Part shown: one piece after another, positions 42,561 through 52,023 of the stretch
Layout: each line of letters begins with the position of its first letter
How positions within the stretch are numbered: the first letter of the stretch is position 1
Source: Legionella sp.
GTDB taxonomy: Bacteria > Pseudomonadota > Gammaproteobacteria > Legionellales > Legionellaceae
Length of the DNA stretch: 64,000 nt
Direction of reading: 5' to 3'
NCBI GenBank assembly: GCA_031291115.1
Contig: JARLJQ010000008.1
Location: forward strand, 1-64,000
Notes under the pieces: model-generated
The model's input: the letters and a program-made list of their open reading frames with translations, nothing else
Database searches by the model: none
Told to the model about the DNA's origin: nothing
Made by a program: the position numbers and the translations under genes

Positions 42561-43643
42561 ATGACTGCTAAAACTCCACTTCACGCGACCCATATAAGCT
42601 GTGGCGCTAAAATGGTTGATTTTCATGGATGGGATATGCCACTGCATTACGGCTCTCAACTGAATGAACACCACCATGTTCGTCGAGATGCGGGCATGTT
42701 TGACGTCTCACATATGACTATCGTTGACGTACTTGGTGCTGGCGGACGTCAATTCCTACGCAAACTTCTTACCAATGACGTCGACCAAATAGAACATAAT
42801 GGTAAAGCCATCTACAGCTGCATGTGTAATGAACATGGCGGCATTATTGATGATCTTATCATCTACCAACGTGCCTCCGACAATTACCGAATCATTCTTA
42901 ACTCAGCAACAAGAAATGAGGATCTGGCCTGGATTCACAAGATGAGCGAAGGTTTTGCTGTCGGCTTACAAGAACGCAGAGAACTAGCCATGCTTGCGGT
43001 TCAAGGACCTGAAGCCATAGCCAAAACACTTAAAATACTTAATCCATCCCAAATTGATGCCGTATCCACCTTAACTAATTTTGAATGTGTTGATGTAGAA
43101 CAGTGGTTTTTTGCGCGTACAGGCTACACCGGTGAGGATGGTTTTGAAATTATTGTACCCCAGGAATCAATAGTGCAATTATGGACTGACCTGATGAACG
43201 CGGGTGTACAACCCTGCGGACTGGCGGCACGCGATACACTAAGACTTGAAGCAGGTATGTTACTGTACGGACAAGACATGGATACCAACACCAATCCTTT
43301 AGAGTCAGGACTTGCCTGGACCATCAAATGGACACCTGAAGACCGCGGTTTCATTGGCATGGGGGCCTTATTATCACAAAAGCAACAAGGAATTAAGCAA
43401 AAGATGGTGGGCTTAACCTTAGCTGATAAAGGCATTATGCGAAGTGGACAACGCGTGGTGATTGAAGGCCTTGCAGACGGTATTATTACCAGCGGCAGCT
43501 ACTCACCTACTTTAGAACAATCCATAGCATTAGCACGCGTTCCAGTAGAAACTGGCGATGCAGTCTTGGTTGATATCCGCGGCAAGTTAATTCCTGCAAA
43601 GGTAGGTAAACCCCGCTTTATCAAGAACGGTAGGGCACTATAA
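42561..43643 (+). CDS. gcvT: Aminomethyltransferase (glycine cleavage T protein)
   Basis: The 360-residue protein has the T-protein signature: KMVDFHGWDMPLHYGS at the N-terminus, GMFDVSHMT near 47, FARTGYTGEDGFEI near 190 and GLAARDTLRLEAGM near 222. It transfers the methylene group from the aminomethyl-lipoyl arm of H protein to tetrahydrofolate and frees ammonia. It is the first gene of the gcv operon; AAGGATA precedes the ATG. The upstream 150 bases lack a recognisable glycine riboswitch. Confidence 0.95.
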   Translation: MTAKTPLHATHISCGAKMVDFHGWDMPLHYGSQLNEHHHVRRDAGMFDVSHMTIVDVLGAGGRQFLRKLLTNDVDQIEHNGKAIYSCMCNEHGGIIDDLIIYQRASDNYRIILNSATRNEDLAWIHKMSEGFAVGLQERRELAMLAVQGPEAIAKTLKILNPSQIDAVSTLTNFECVDVEQWFFARTGYTGEDGFEIIVPQESIVQLWTDLMNAGVQPCGLAARDTLRLEAGMLLYGQDMDTNTNPLESGLAWTIKWTPEDRGFIGMGALLSQKQQGIKQKMVGLTLADKGIMRSGQRVVIEGLADGIITSGSYSPTLEQSIALARVPVETGDAVLVDIRGKLIPAKVGKPRFIKNGRAL

Positions 43644-43692
43644 AATTCTGGCACAGCCAGCACATTAAATTTTATACTATTAAGGACGAACG

Positions 43693-44070
43693 ATGAATGA
43701 CTTAAAATTTACCTCAACTCATGAATGGCTCAGAGAAGAACAAAACGAAGTCACTATTGGTATCACGGATCATGCCCAGCAATTATTAGGCGATATGGTC
43801 TTTGTTGAGTTGCCGGAAGTGGGGGATGAAGTTCATGCTGGCGATGAATTAGGTGTAGTTGAGTCAGTTAAAGCTGCTTCAGACTTTTATGCGCCAATCA
43901 GCGGTGTAATTACTGCGATTAACGACGTAGTGGTTGAAAATCCTGCTATAGTCAATACTGATCCCTATGCTGCAGGTTGGCTTGTCAAACTAAAGCCTAA
44001 CCATCCTGAAGAAATCGAACAACTGCTAAGTGCCGCACAATATCAAAATGAGACTGCTGAGGAACACTAA
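43693..44070 (+). CDS. gcvH: Glycine cleavage system H protein
   Basis: The 125-residue lipoyl carrier shows [25 protein letters not shown] and the lipoylation loop [18 protein letters not shown], with the acceptor Lys near residue 64. It shuttles the aminomethyl group between P, T and L proteins. It follows gcvT by 49 bases with AAGGACGAACG before the ATG, and the gcvPA ATG comes 1 base after its stop. Confidence 0.96.
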   Translation: MNDLKFTSTHEWLREEQNEVTIGITDHAQQLLGDMVFVELPEVGDEVHAGDELGVVESVKAASDFYAPISGVITAINDVVVENPAIVNTDPYAAGWLVKLKPNHPEEIEQLLSAAQYQNETAEEH

Positions 44071-44071
44071 T

Positions 44072-45430
44072 ATGCCTTATATCCCACACACTCCCGAAGA
44101 CACCAAAGAAATGCTGAAAGCTATTGGTGTTCAAGATACTCAAGCGTTATTTGATGAGATTCCGCAGTCCTTACAATATGCCGGTTTTCAAAATATGCCT
44201 GCGGGCATTAATGAAATGGATATGTTGCGCGAAGCACAAAGTCTTGCGAACAAAAACCATAATGGCATTTGCTTTATGGGCGCAGGCTGCTACGAGCATC
44301 ATATTCCTGCTGCAGTGTGGGATATTGCCTCACGCGGTGAATTTTTAACGGCTTATACTCCCTATCAAGCCGAAGCCAGTCAGGGAACGTTGCAATTATT
44401 ATACGAATTTCAATCCATGATCTGCGAACTCACCGGCATGGATGTAGCCAATGCGTCAATGTATGATGGGGCTACTGCTTTAGCAGAAGCCATCTTAATG
44501 GCAGTGCGCGTTAATAAACACAGCAAAACAAACCGTATTTTGATTGCTGGGACTGTTCATCCTTTATATCGCGAAACAATTGAAACCATACTGAGTAGTC
44601 AGCATATTGAAGTAGTGACTCTGCCTTTTAACGAACAAGAAGGCATTACCGCTCTTTCTGCCTTAGATGCCTATACTGGGGAAGACATTACCGCTTTAGT
44701 TATTGCTCAGCCGAACTTCTTTGGTAATCTGGAACGAGTAGACGAGCTCTGTGATTGGGCTCAACAAAATAAAACCATTAGCGTAGGCTGTGTGAACCCC
44801 GTGTCGCTTGCCTTATTAAAGCCGCCTGGATTATGGGGCAAACACGGCGTGGACATTGCTTGTGGTGAAGGTCAGCCTTTAGGCTCACCAATGGCATCTG
44901 GCGGTCCTTATTTTGGCTTTTTAAGCACTAAGATGGCGCATGTTCGCCAAATGCCCGGACGAATTATCGGCTGCACTGTCGATAAAGACGGCAAAAGAGG
45001 ATTTACCTTAACCTTGCAAGCACGCGAGCAACATATTCGTCGCGCCAAGGCTACGTCCAATATTTGCACCAACCAAGGCTTATTGGTTACAGCCGCAACG
45101 ATTCATATGAGTCTTTTAGGTGCAGAAGGATTACGCCAGGTTGCCAGCCAATGTCATCAAAATACTCATGAGCTGGTTGAACTGCTCACCAAAATTGATG
45201 GAGTAGAGCTACTTTTTAGCGCCCCCTATTTCCATGAAGCATTGCTCAAGCTTAATAAGTCTGTTGATGCGGTATTAAAACAATTAGCTGATGCAGGAAT
45301 TACGGGTGGTTTTGCTCCAGCGAAGTTCTACCCGCAATGGGACAACACGCTTTTAGTTTGTGCCACTGAAATGCGAACGGCTGAAGATATGGCGTTTTAT
45401 GCAAGCACATTAAAATCCATCATGAGTTAA
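44072..45430 (+). CDS. gcvPA: Glycine dehydrogenase (decarboxylating) subunit 1
   Basis: The start at 44072 directly follows gcvH and gives MPYIPHTPEDTKEMLKAIGV, the family start; the frame is open further upstream inside gcvH. The 452-residue protein matches the N-terminal half of P protein: FMGAGCYEHHIPAAV, YTPYQAEASQGTLQ, MYDGATALAEA and SGGPYFGFLS. With subunit 2 it forms the PLP-dependent decarboxylase of the glycine cleavage system. This two-chain form replaces the single ~950-residue GcvP of enterobacteria. Confidence 0.95.
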   Translation: MPYIPHTPEDTKEMLKAIGVQDTQALFDEIPQSLQYAGFQNMPAGINEMDMLREAQSLANKNHNGICFMGAGCYEHHIPAAVWDIASRGEFLTAYTPYQAEASQGTLQLLYEFQSMICELTGMDVANASMYDGATALAEAILMAVRVNKHSKTNRILIAGTVHPLYRETIETILSSQHIEVVTLPFNEQEGITALSALDAYTGEDITALVIAQPNFFGNLERVDELCDWAQQNKTISVGCVNPVSLALLKPPGLWGKHGVDIACGEGQPLGSPMASGGPYFGFLSTKMAHVRQMPGRIIGCTVDKDGKRGFTLTLQAREQHIRRAKATSNICTNQGLLVTAATIHMSLLGAEGLRQVASQCHQNTHELVELLTKIDGVELLFSAPYFHEALLKLNKSVDAVLKQLADAGITGGFAPAKFYPQWDNTLLVCATEMRTAEDMAFYASTLKSIMS

Positions 45431-45441
45431 CGAGGTGTATC

Positions 45442-45750
45442 ATGTTTGTAATCCAATTAACCTATTTAGTACCGACTAGTGAAGTAGACAAATACCTCAG
45501 CGCGCATCGGGAATTTCTTGATTACTACTACAAGCAAGGGTTATTGGTAGTCTCAGGCCCAATGAAACCACGGACTGGCGGCATCATCATTGCCGCCACA
45601 AACGATCGTGCGGCTTTAGAAGCCATATTCAAACAAGATCCCTATTATTTGGCGGAGATTGCAGAGTACCAATTTATTGAATTTACGCCAGTCAATCATC
45701 GAGCTGAACTCAAAGAATTTATTCAAAAAATGGAAGGCAAATTATGTTGA
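45442..45750 (+). CDS. YciI-like protein embedded in the gcv operon
   Basis: The 102-residue protein has the YCII fold features: [39 protein letters not shown] with the conserved His, and [20 protein letters not shown] near 70-90. YCII domains are ferredoxin-like dimers with a putative His/Asp active site and no firmly known general reaction. It starts 11 bases after gcvPA, and gcvPB starts inside its last codons, so its level is tied to the two P subunits. A role in glycine or one-carbon metabolism is inferred only from position. Confidence 0.85.
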   Translation: MFVIQLTYLVPTSEVDKYLSAHREFLDYYYKQGLLVVSGPMKPRTGGIIIAATNDRAALEAIFKQDPYYLAEIAEYQFIEFTPVNHRAELKEFIQKMEGKLC

Positions 45751-47192
45751 TTTTTGAATTATCCCATAAGGGGCGCCAGGCAACGGCACAGGCTCCTAAA
45801 ATGACACAGAGCAAATACGCAATTCCTGAAGAATTGCAACGCAAAACACCCCCGCAAATGCCTGCGTGCTCTGAATTACAAGTGGTGCGTCATTTCACGC
45901 GTCTGTCCCATAAGAATTTTGCCATTGATAGCAATTTTTATCCTTTGGGTTCTTGCACGATGAAATACAACCCTCGTGGCGTGCATAAAGCAGCGTCTAT
46001 GCCCAATTTCCTCAACCGTCATCCCTTGACACCAGAACAAGACAGCCAAGGATTTTTGGAGCCTTTATATCGTCTACAAGAGCAGATTGCTGAAATCACC
46101 GGTATGGCTGGTGTGTCCTTAACGCCAATGGCAGGTTCACAGGGTGAGTTTGCAGGAGTTGCGATGATTAAAGCTTATCATCAGTCTCGTGGTGACACGA
46201 CTCGTGATGAAATGCTGATTCCTGATGCAGCACATGGTACAAACCCTGCTTCTGCGGTAATGTGTGGCTTTAAAATCGTTGAAATTGCCACAGCGGCCGA
46301 TGGCGATATCGATCTGGAAGAATTAAAAAGTAAATTAGGCCCTAAAACAGCAGGCATCATGTTAACTAATCCCTCCACTTTGGGATTATTTATGCGCCAA
46401 ATTAAAGAAATTGCCGCCTTAGTACATCAAGCCGGTGGCCTTTTATATTATGACGGAGCGAACCTCAACGCCATTCTTGGGAAAGTACGCCCTGGAGATA
46501 TGGGCTTTGATGTCATGCATTTAAATTTGCATAAAACCTTCGCGACCCCTCATGGAGGCGGTGGCCCAGGTTCTGGTCCCGTAGCCGTAGGTAAACGTCT
46601 TTTACCCTTTATACCTTTGCCTGTAGTTAAAAAAACGGACACAGACTATCAATGGGCGACACGCCAAGATTACCCACAAAGTATCGGCCGTTTATCCTGC
46701 TTTATGGGTAATGCCGGAATTTTATTACGTGCTTATTTTTACACCCGTGTCTTAGGCAAAGAAGGTTTATTGCGTGTTTCTGAATATGCAACGCTTAATG
46801 CCAATTACCTGTTGAAAGAATTAACACGAATTGGGTTTACAGCTGCTTACCCAAGTCGCCGTGCGTCACATGAATTTATTATCACGTTAAGCCCTGAGAA
46901 AAAGGCTTATGGCGTGACGGCGATGGATTTGGCGAAAAGGCTTTTAGATTATGGAATCCATGCCCCAACGACCTATTTCCCTTTACTGGTTCCTGAATGT
47001 TTGCTCATTGAACCTACGGAAACTGAAAGTAAAGAAGAATTAGATAATTTTGTGCAGGTAATGAAAACCATTAGAGAAGAAGCAGCTGAGAATCCAAATC
47101 TGCTTAAAGAGGCTCCGTTTACCTTGCCAGTCAAACGATTGGATGACGTAAAGGCTGCGAGAGAGCTGGATTTAAATTATTTTGCTCGTTAG
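45744..47192 (+). CDS. gcvPB: Glycine dehydrogenase (decarboxylating) subunit 2
   Basis: The 482-residue protein shows [47 protein letters not shown] and the PLP-lysine motif [19 protein letters not shown] near residue 264. It is the catalytic C-terminal half of P protein. The ATG at 45744 overlaps the YciI-like gene by 7 bases. It ends the gcv operon; a dispersed repeat begins 8 bases after the stop. Confidence 0.96.
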   Translation: MLIFELSHKGRQATAQAPKMTQSKYAIPEELQRKTPPQMPACSELQVVRHFTRLSHKNFAIDSNFYPLGSCTMKYNPRGVHKAASMPNFLNRHPLTPEQDSQGFLEPLYRLQEQIAEITGMAGVSLTPMAGSQGEFAGVAMIKAYHQSRGDTTRDEMLIPDAAHGTNPASAVMCGFKIVEIATAADGDIDLEELKSKLGPKTAGIMLTNPSTLGLFMRQIKEIAALVHQAGGLLYYDGANLNAILGKVRPGDMGFDVMHLNLHKTFATPHGGGGPGSGPVAVGKRLLPFIPLPVVKKTDTDYQWATRQDYPQSIGRLSCFMGNAGILLRAYFYTRVLGKEGLLRVSEYATLNANYLLKELTRIGFTAAYPSRRASHEFIITLSPEKKAYGVTAMDLAKRLLDYGIHAPTTYFPLLVPECLLIEPTETESKEELDNFVQVMKTIREEAAENPNLLKEAPFTLPVKRLDDVKAARELDLNYFAR

Positions 47193-47199
47193 AAGCCCC

Positions 47200-47280
47200 G
47201 TCTTCAGAGCGCAGCGAAGGACCTCCTCGCAGTGGCACGGAGCCATTTGAGGGGAGGTCCTTCGCTGCGCTCTGGATGAC
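47200..47280. repeat. Dispersed palindromic repeat, copy C
   Basis: Left arm GTCTTCAGAGCGCAGCGAAG and right arm CTTCGCTGCGCTCTGGATGAC with a centre GGCACGGAGCC. It starts 8 bases after the gcvPB stop and ends 68 bases before kdsB, so it can act as a transcription barrier between the two. Confidence 0.8.
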
Positions 47281-47348
47281 GGTATTGTCGCCATCGTTTA
47301 AAATTTAAGCTAAAATCTCCATTTTATCACTCAAGGAATGTTCTTATC

Positions 47349-48191
47349 ATGCACACCGCGATCGTAATCCCTGCACGCTACGCCTCAACTCGCTTGCCTG
47401 GAAAGCCTTTGGCAATGATTAGTGGCCAAACCATGTTGCAACGTGTCGTACGTCTGTCCCTTGCTGCAGCAGAAGGGTTAAATAATGTATCGGTGGTCGT
47501 AGCGACAGATGATGAACGAATCATGCAGCATTGCCAAGCACTTGGCGTGGCTTCAGTAATGACTCCGGAAGACGCACCTAGTGGTACTGACCGGGTCGCT
47601 GAAGCGGTACGCCAGATGACAAGCAAACCTGATTTTATTTTAAACATGCAAGGTGATGCACCTTTAACACCGCCTGATTTCTTGCGCGCGATGATCGATG
47701 CTTTTGCAGCATCTCCTTGTGATTCAGTTACCCCGGTGACGCAATTAAGCTGGAAACAGCTGGATGATCTACGTCAAAGTAAACTAACCACCCCATTTAG
47801 TGGCACCACCGCGGTGTTTGATGAACAAACAGGTAATGCTTTTTGGTTTAGTAAAAACATCATCCCGGCGATGCGTAAAGAGGAGGCACTGCGTCAGCGC
47901 AGTGATAAAAGTCCTGTATTTCGTCATATTGGTTTGTACGGTTATTCACGGAGTCTCTTGGAGCAATACATTCGCTTGCCAGAAAGCAAATTTGAACAGC
48001 TCGAGGGTTTAGAGCAATTACGTTTATTGGAAAACGGTTATACCATCCGCTGCGTTCCTGTTGATTATAAAGGGCGGGCCAGCATGTCTGGTGTGGACAG
48101 CCCAGAAGATGTTGCTCGCGCAGAAGCGCTCATTGCCAAACACGGAGAATTAATACTCTCTACTGATATTAAATTCCAAGGAACTGTATAA
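47349..48191 (+). CDS. kdsB: 3-deoxy-manno-octulosonate cytidylyltransferase
   Basis: The protein starts MHTAIVIPARYASTRLPGKPL, the CTP-binding motif of CMP-Kdo synthetase, followed by VVATDDERIMQHC, TGDRVAEA-like SGTDRVAEAV near 78, and ILNMQGDAPL near 97. It activates Kdo for lipopolysaccharide core synthesis. At 280 residues it is about 30 longer than E. coli KdsB. The usual QGD-x-P has Ala (QGDAP) where most have Glu, and the ligand-binding details may differ, so a related sugar (such as 8-amino-Kdo) is possible. It is 2 bases from the next gene. Confidence 0.82.
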   Translation: MHTAIVIPARYASTRLPGKPLAMISGQTMLQRVVRLSLAAAEGLNNVSVVVATDDERIMQHCQALGVASVMTPEDAPSGTDRVAEAVRQMTSKPDFILNMQGDAPLTPPDFLRAMIDAFAASPCDSVTPVTQLSWKQLDDLRQSKLTTPFSGTTAVFDEQTGNAFWFSKNIIPAMRKEEALRQRSDKSPVFRHIGLYGYSRSLLEQYIRLPESKFEQLEGLEQLRLLENGYTIRCVPVDYKGRASMSGVDSPEDVARAEALIAKHGELILSTDIKFQGTV

Positions 48192-48193
48192 GC

Positions 48194-48838
48194 ATGACTA
48201 TAAAATTTTTAATCGCCCGCCATGGCAATACCTTTGCCGCAGGGGATATAGTGCGCCGAGTCGGCACTACCGATTTGCCGCTGGTTGGCAGTGGACTGCA
48301 ACAAGGCCGCCTGTTGGGTACTTATTTGAAGCAAAATAATCTGATTCCTGATGTGATTTTTACCTCAAGACTGAAACGTGCCATCCAAACTGCAGAGCAA
48401 GCACAAAAAGCCATGGGAACTGATTTGCCAATCGAAACCCTATCTATTTTTAACGAGATTGATTACGGCCCTGATGAAAATAGGCCTGAAGAAGAGGTTA
48501 TAGCTCGATTGGGTAAAGAGGTACTAGCTGCCTGGGAAAGTCAGGCCATAGTACCTGATGGCTGGAAAGTTGACCCTGCTGATATTATTAGAAACTGGCT
48601 GGATTTTGCAGCACATCTGAATCATGAGTACGTAGGAAAAACATGCCTTGTTGTAACCAGTAATGGCATTGCACGTTTCTCGCCCTATTTAATCGGTGAT
48701 TTTGCGACGTTCAGTGCGCAGCATGGAATTAAGATAGCAACCGGTGCTGTCTGTATTTTTGAGAGTAAAAAGGCTTCTGAGCAATGGAACTGTCTTGCAT
48801 GGAATGTAAAACCTGCGAATGAATTAAATAAAGAGTGA
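48194..48838 (+). CDS. Histidine phosphatase family protein
   Basis: The 214-residue protein starts TIKFLIARHGNTFAAGD, which contains the catalytic RHG motif; SRLKRAIQTAEQA and FNEIDYGPDENRPEEE follow, as in cofactor-dependent phosphoglycerate-mutase-like phosphatases, and CLVVTSNGIARF occupies the place of the second catalytic His (SHG in the family), where Ser-Asn-Gly is seen instead. Loss of that His could weaken or change activity. It starts 2 bases after kdsB, so the pair is co-transcribed. Role unknown, possibly sugar-phosphate related. Confidence 0.8.
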   Translation: MTIKFLIARHGNTFAAGDIVRRVGTTDLPLVGSGLQQGRLLGTYLKQNNLIPDVIFTSRLKRAIQTAEQAQKAMGTDLPIETLSIFNEIDYGPDENRPEEEVIARLGKEVLAAWESQAIVPDGWKVDPADIIRNWLDFAAHLNHEYVGKTCLVVTSNGIARFSPYLIGDFATFSAQHGIKIATGAVCIFESKKASEQWNCLAWNVKPANELNKE

Positions 48839-48875
48839 TAGGATCGAGCTGGGGGCTGATGCCCCCCGACATTTC

Positions 48876-48945
48876 GTCGTCCAGAGCGCAGCGAAGGATC
48901 TCCCTTCAGGTAGAACCGAGCCACATTCAGGAGATCCTTATGACG
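48876..48945. repeat. Dispersed palindromic repeat, copy D (deleted right arm)
   Basis: The left arm GTCGTCCAGAGCGCAGCGAA is intact, but the right arm reads GGAGATCCTTATGACG and lacks the CGCTGCGCTCTGG segment. It starts 38 bases after the phosphatase stop and lies between two convergent genes. Confidence 0.7.
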
Positions 48946-48962
48946 GATATTGTGCTGATGTC

Positions 48963-49472
48963 TTAGCCTACATGAGCAAAACGGCGATCGTTCATGTGAA
49001 TTGACTTGTTTACCAAGTCGTCCATCTTTGGCGGCTCGCAGTTTTGAAAAGTATTTTTTATTGCTGAAACATCCACTGAAGTTTCTTCAGTATCAAATGC
49101 CATATCCCCCGCAGCATTACTAAAAGCCATAAATTTATCTGTAGCAAAAGGCTGACATTCAGCCAAAGTATCATCTTGGCAGATTGAAAACTTAACTAGA
49201 TGATTTGCACGGAAAGGAACCTGCACAGGACGACCTCCATAGGTCATTTGGTGAAGCATTGCGGCATCGGAACCTGCACAAAAATAATAACCGTCTTGAA
49301 ATTTATTATTTACATAAACATCACTACGGATTATTCGACCTTCTCCTGATTTTAAGCCTGTTAGAATTGATGTATGCATAACTATTTTATAGTCATCAGG
49401 TTCAGAATGTTTTTGTGCTATAGCAAATCCTGAAAAAACCAAACCCAACATCAATAATACAACATGTCTCAT
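48963..49472 (-). CDS. Secreted orphan of 169 aa, paralog of the upstream gene
   Basis: AAGGAG lies 9 bases before the ATG at 49472, so this start is preferred over 49499. The protein has a signal peptide (RHVVLLMLGLVFSGFAIA) and is periplasmic or exported. Its C-terminal 85 residues (VKFSICQDDTLAECQPFATD, ending DRRFAHVG) match the next gene over almost the whole length, with two Cys in C-x6-C spacing. The first half is unique and contains another Cys near 68. It is the second gene of a two-gene operon. No known family. Confidence 0.7.
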   Translation of the reverse strand: MRHVVLLMLGLVFSGFAIAQKHSEPDDYKIVMHTSILTGLKSGEGRIIRSDVYVNNKFQDGYYFCAGSDAAMLHQMTYGGRPVQVPFRANHLVKFSICQDDTLAECQPFATDKFMAFSNAAGDMAFDTEETSVDVSAIKNTFQNCEPPKMDDLVNKSIHMNDRRFAHVG

Positions 49473-49507
49473 CCTGGATAACTCCTTATGGTATTGCATT
49501 TGTTTGA

Positions 49508-49870
49508 TTAACCTATGTGAGCAAAACGACGGTCACTAATATGACTCGCATTTTTAACCAAGTGATCTACTGATAGTTGAGGTTCACTGGCTTGAAATGC
49601 GTCTTTAACTGCGGAAAAATCTGTAGCGACTTCGGTTTCATGATGCGCTAAATAAGCATCGAGGCCTTTAAAGGCAGTGTATTTATCTGTAACAAATTCT
49701 TGGCATTCAGCCTTGGTTTCATCTTGGCATACTGAATATTTAATTAAGTGTTCTTCATGAAAAGGAACAGTAGCGTTTACTTTGGAATGATCTGCGTAAT
49801 AAATTGGTTCTGCGGCTCCCACAACATGGGTGAATAACAGGCTTAGTATCAATACGGTCATTTTTTTCAT
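49508..49870 (-). CDS. Secreted orphan of 120 aa
   Basis: The protein has a signal peptide (KKMTVLILSLLFTHVVGA) and the domain HLIKYSVCQDETKAECQEFV through DRRFAHIG, shared with its neighbour. CQDETKAEC gives a conserved C-x7-C pair that may form a disulfide. It is the first gene of the operon, transcribed away from the decayed histidine kinase. Tandem duplication with an N-terminal addition in the second copy is likely. Function unknown. Confidence 0.7.
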   Translation of the reverse strand: MKKMTVLILSLLFTHVVGAAEPIYYADHSKVNATVPFHEEHLIKYSVCQDETKAECQEFVTDKYTAFKGLDAYLAHHETEVATDFSAVKDAFQASEPQLSVDHLVKNASHISDRRFAHIG

Positions 49871-50197
49871 TCGGTCCCAGCTCCTAATTTTAAGTTCCTG
49901 AAGGCAATTAAAAATTAACTACCCATCGTAACAGCGAAGTACTCTAAATAAAGCTTCCAAAACTAAATTCAGCCCGCATTATACTCTATTTTGAACAAAA
50001 AAGGGGTAACTATTTACAAAATTCTTACCATTCTGACTTATAATGACCTAAATAGCGAGAGTTTTGCGTTACTCATTTTTCTTTATGAACAGTACGCATT
50101 ACTCCAGCCCAGCCAGCATGTCCGGTCGTTTCTTGCACTATTTTGAAGTGTATATTTCTCTTAATTTACTATTTTTAACTGCGGCTACGCAACCCAT
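49871..50197. other. 327-bp noncoding region upstream of the decayed kinase gene
   Basis: I see no gene here. It should hold the promoter of the secreted-protein pair (minus strand) near 49890-49960, and AT-rich sequence on the right that may be the eroded 5' part of the kinase gene. No terminator or repeat stands out. Confidence 0.4.
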
Positions 50198-51140
50198 ATG
50201 ATTGCCTACACTTTGATACATATTGGGCTATTGTTTTACAAAAAGCGTAACTATATGGATATGCAAAAGCTCTCTGAACATAGCAAATTAGAAGAAGAGT
50301 ATAAAAAAACCATTCGCAATCTACATAGTAAAATTGCGCTTCTTGAAAATGAACACGGCAAACTTAAAAACTTAATTGATCTCTTTCCGGGCGATATCTA
50401 TTGGAAAGATAGGAAGGGCATTTGGGCGGGAATAAACAAACACTGTATTCGCACTTTAATCACGAATCTCTATAAAGTCCGTGCCCTGGAAAAAAATCTG
50501 GATTTAACGCTTCAATGGGACAGTAAACTGCCCCAATTTGTAATAGGGGATAAAACCCGTGTGGACATTGGCTTAGGCGAAGGCATGGATGGTTATGAAG
50601 TGGCCCGGCTCATGCGTGAGCAAGAGAATGAGAATCAAGCATGGATGCGGTACTGACTAAACCACTGTCGCAGGCGCATGCAACCAACATCCTGAATACC
50701 TTCGGCCAGCAAGGCGCGCCAAGTCAAACGCAAATGCACCCCATGTAAAATCTGATTTACCCAAACAGAATATAGACTTATTTAAATTAGAACAATTTGC
50801 TTTATTTGATCAGGAAGAGGCGTTAAAAAGTTGCGGCAGCAATAGTATATTAATCGAACTATTAACCTTAATGATCACTCAGGAAATGCCCGCTGATTTA
50901 GAGCAACTCAGCAAAGCTTTTCATAAAAAAGATTTTGCGCTGGTTGAAAAAATTGCTCATAAAATTAAAGGTGAAACCATATATATAGGCACAATCAGAG
51001 TGAAATATGCCTGCCAATATCTTGAGCGTTACTGGAAAACCGGGGAACACGCCCTCATCGAGAAATTGTATTATCAATCCATTGATGTCATTGAAGATAC
51101 CTGCGCCCACATTACAACTTGGCTTAAAAAAAGCCTCTGA
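50198..51140 (+). pseudogene. Decayed hybrid histidine kinase (PAS, kinase, receiver, HPt remnants)
   Basis: Pieces of a hybrid sensor kinase occur in order. An N-terminal membrane/coiled segment and a PAS-like FPGDIYWKDRKGIWAGINKH come first. A fragment of the kinase domain, LDLTLQWDSKLPQFVIGDKT, then joins directly to a receiver fragment GMDGYEVARLMRE, so the H-box and most ATP-binding motifs are deleted. A frameshift at about 50640 leads to MDAVLTKPLSQAHATNIL, the receiver's Lys region, which ends at a stop. Then 50871-51140 encodes an HPt domain (HKIKGETIYIG with the phospho-His). Only the HPt part could still be made. The parent was an ArcB/BarA-like sensor; its signal is unknown. Confidence 0.8.
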
Positions 51141-51147
51141 TCTGCAC

Positions 51148-52023
51148 TTAAGGCAGGCTTGCAAACAAATGAATTTGCAAGTTGAGAACATACCCATACT
51201 TCATGCAATACTCCGCAGCGTATTCATGATTGCGTTGGTTTTTATTCAAGTCTAAAAGCTCAGGCTCCCAAAAACTAACTACTTCATTAATTTCTGAACG
51301 CTCAGCGGCAGTCAACTGACGCCCTTCATCCCGAGCGATTTTCACGCGTTGCGGCTCTTTTTTATAACAATTCATGGGACTGATAAAAATGTGCTTCTTT
51401 GTTTTCTCAGCCCATTCATGTGCCCAGGAAGGCAGTTCACTATAGGGTGCATAACGTGCGTCTTCTGGAGCAGACAGGACAAACTTCAAATAATCAGCTC
51501 GTTCTAGCATGACTTTATTAGGTTCAAGGTAACGAATGACCTTTCCCTCTTTTTCTAAACACTTAGGACTAACAACAAGGCACGTGCTTTTAGGTAAATC
51601 AGATAGTATAGAAATACCATTGGATTCAATTTGGATGTCTTGAAAATAAGGCTGCGCGGCTTCTAGAAACGCCGATAAATTAGCTTGTAAGGAAGGCTCT
51701 CCACCAGTAATTACCAGTACCATTTTTTTTGCAAACCCTTGTGCCCATACAGGAGTAGGAATAGAGCGACTCTTAAAAAATTCATGAATCACCTCATCTG
51801 CCTCTGCCAACAAAGAGCTAAAATTCCGCCAATCACCCGAATCAAAATAAGTATCACAAAAAGAACAGGCTAAATTGCATTTGGCTAAACGGATAAAATA
51901 GGCAGGATGGCCACGGAAAGGACCTTCGCCTTGTAAGGTAAAAAAACGACTGGTGACTAAAAGCGTGTCATGTTGTGCGTCTTTAAAAAAAGATTTTCCT
52001 ACTATGTCGTTCATGCCAAACAT
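51148..52023 (-). CDS. queE: 7-carboxy-7-deazaguanine synthase
   Basis: The 291-residue protein carries the radical SAM cluster motif CNLACSFCDTYFD (C-x3-C-x2-C) near residue 50, preceded by TLQGEGPFRGHPAYFIRLAKC, and VLVITGGEPSLQ near 107. These are the QueE signature blocks. It converts 6-carboxytetrahydropterin to CDG in queuosine synthesis. At 291 residues it is longer than most (about 210-250), with an insertion after the cluster and a longer C-terminus. It converges with the decayed kinase gene, 7 bases from its end. Confidence 0.9.
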   Translation of the reverse strand: MFGMNDIVGKSFFKDAQHDTLLVTSRFFTLQGEGPFRGHPAYFIRLAKCNLACSFCDTYFDSGDWRNFSSLLAEADEVIHEFFKSRSIPTPVWAQGFAKKMVLVITGGEPSLQANLSAFLEAAQPYFQDIQIESNGISILSDLPKSTCLVVSPKCLEKEGKVIRYLEPNKVMLERADYLKFVLSAPEDARYAPYSELPSWAHEWAEKTKKHIFISPMNCYKKEPQRVKIARDEGRQLTAAERSEINEVVSFWEPELLDLNKNQRNHEYAAEYCMKYGYVLNLQIHLFASLP

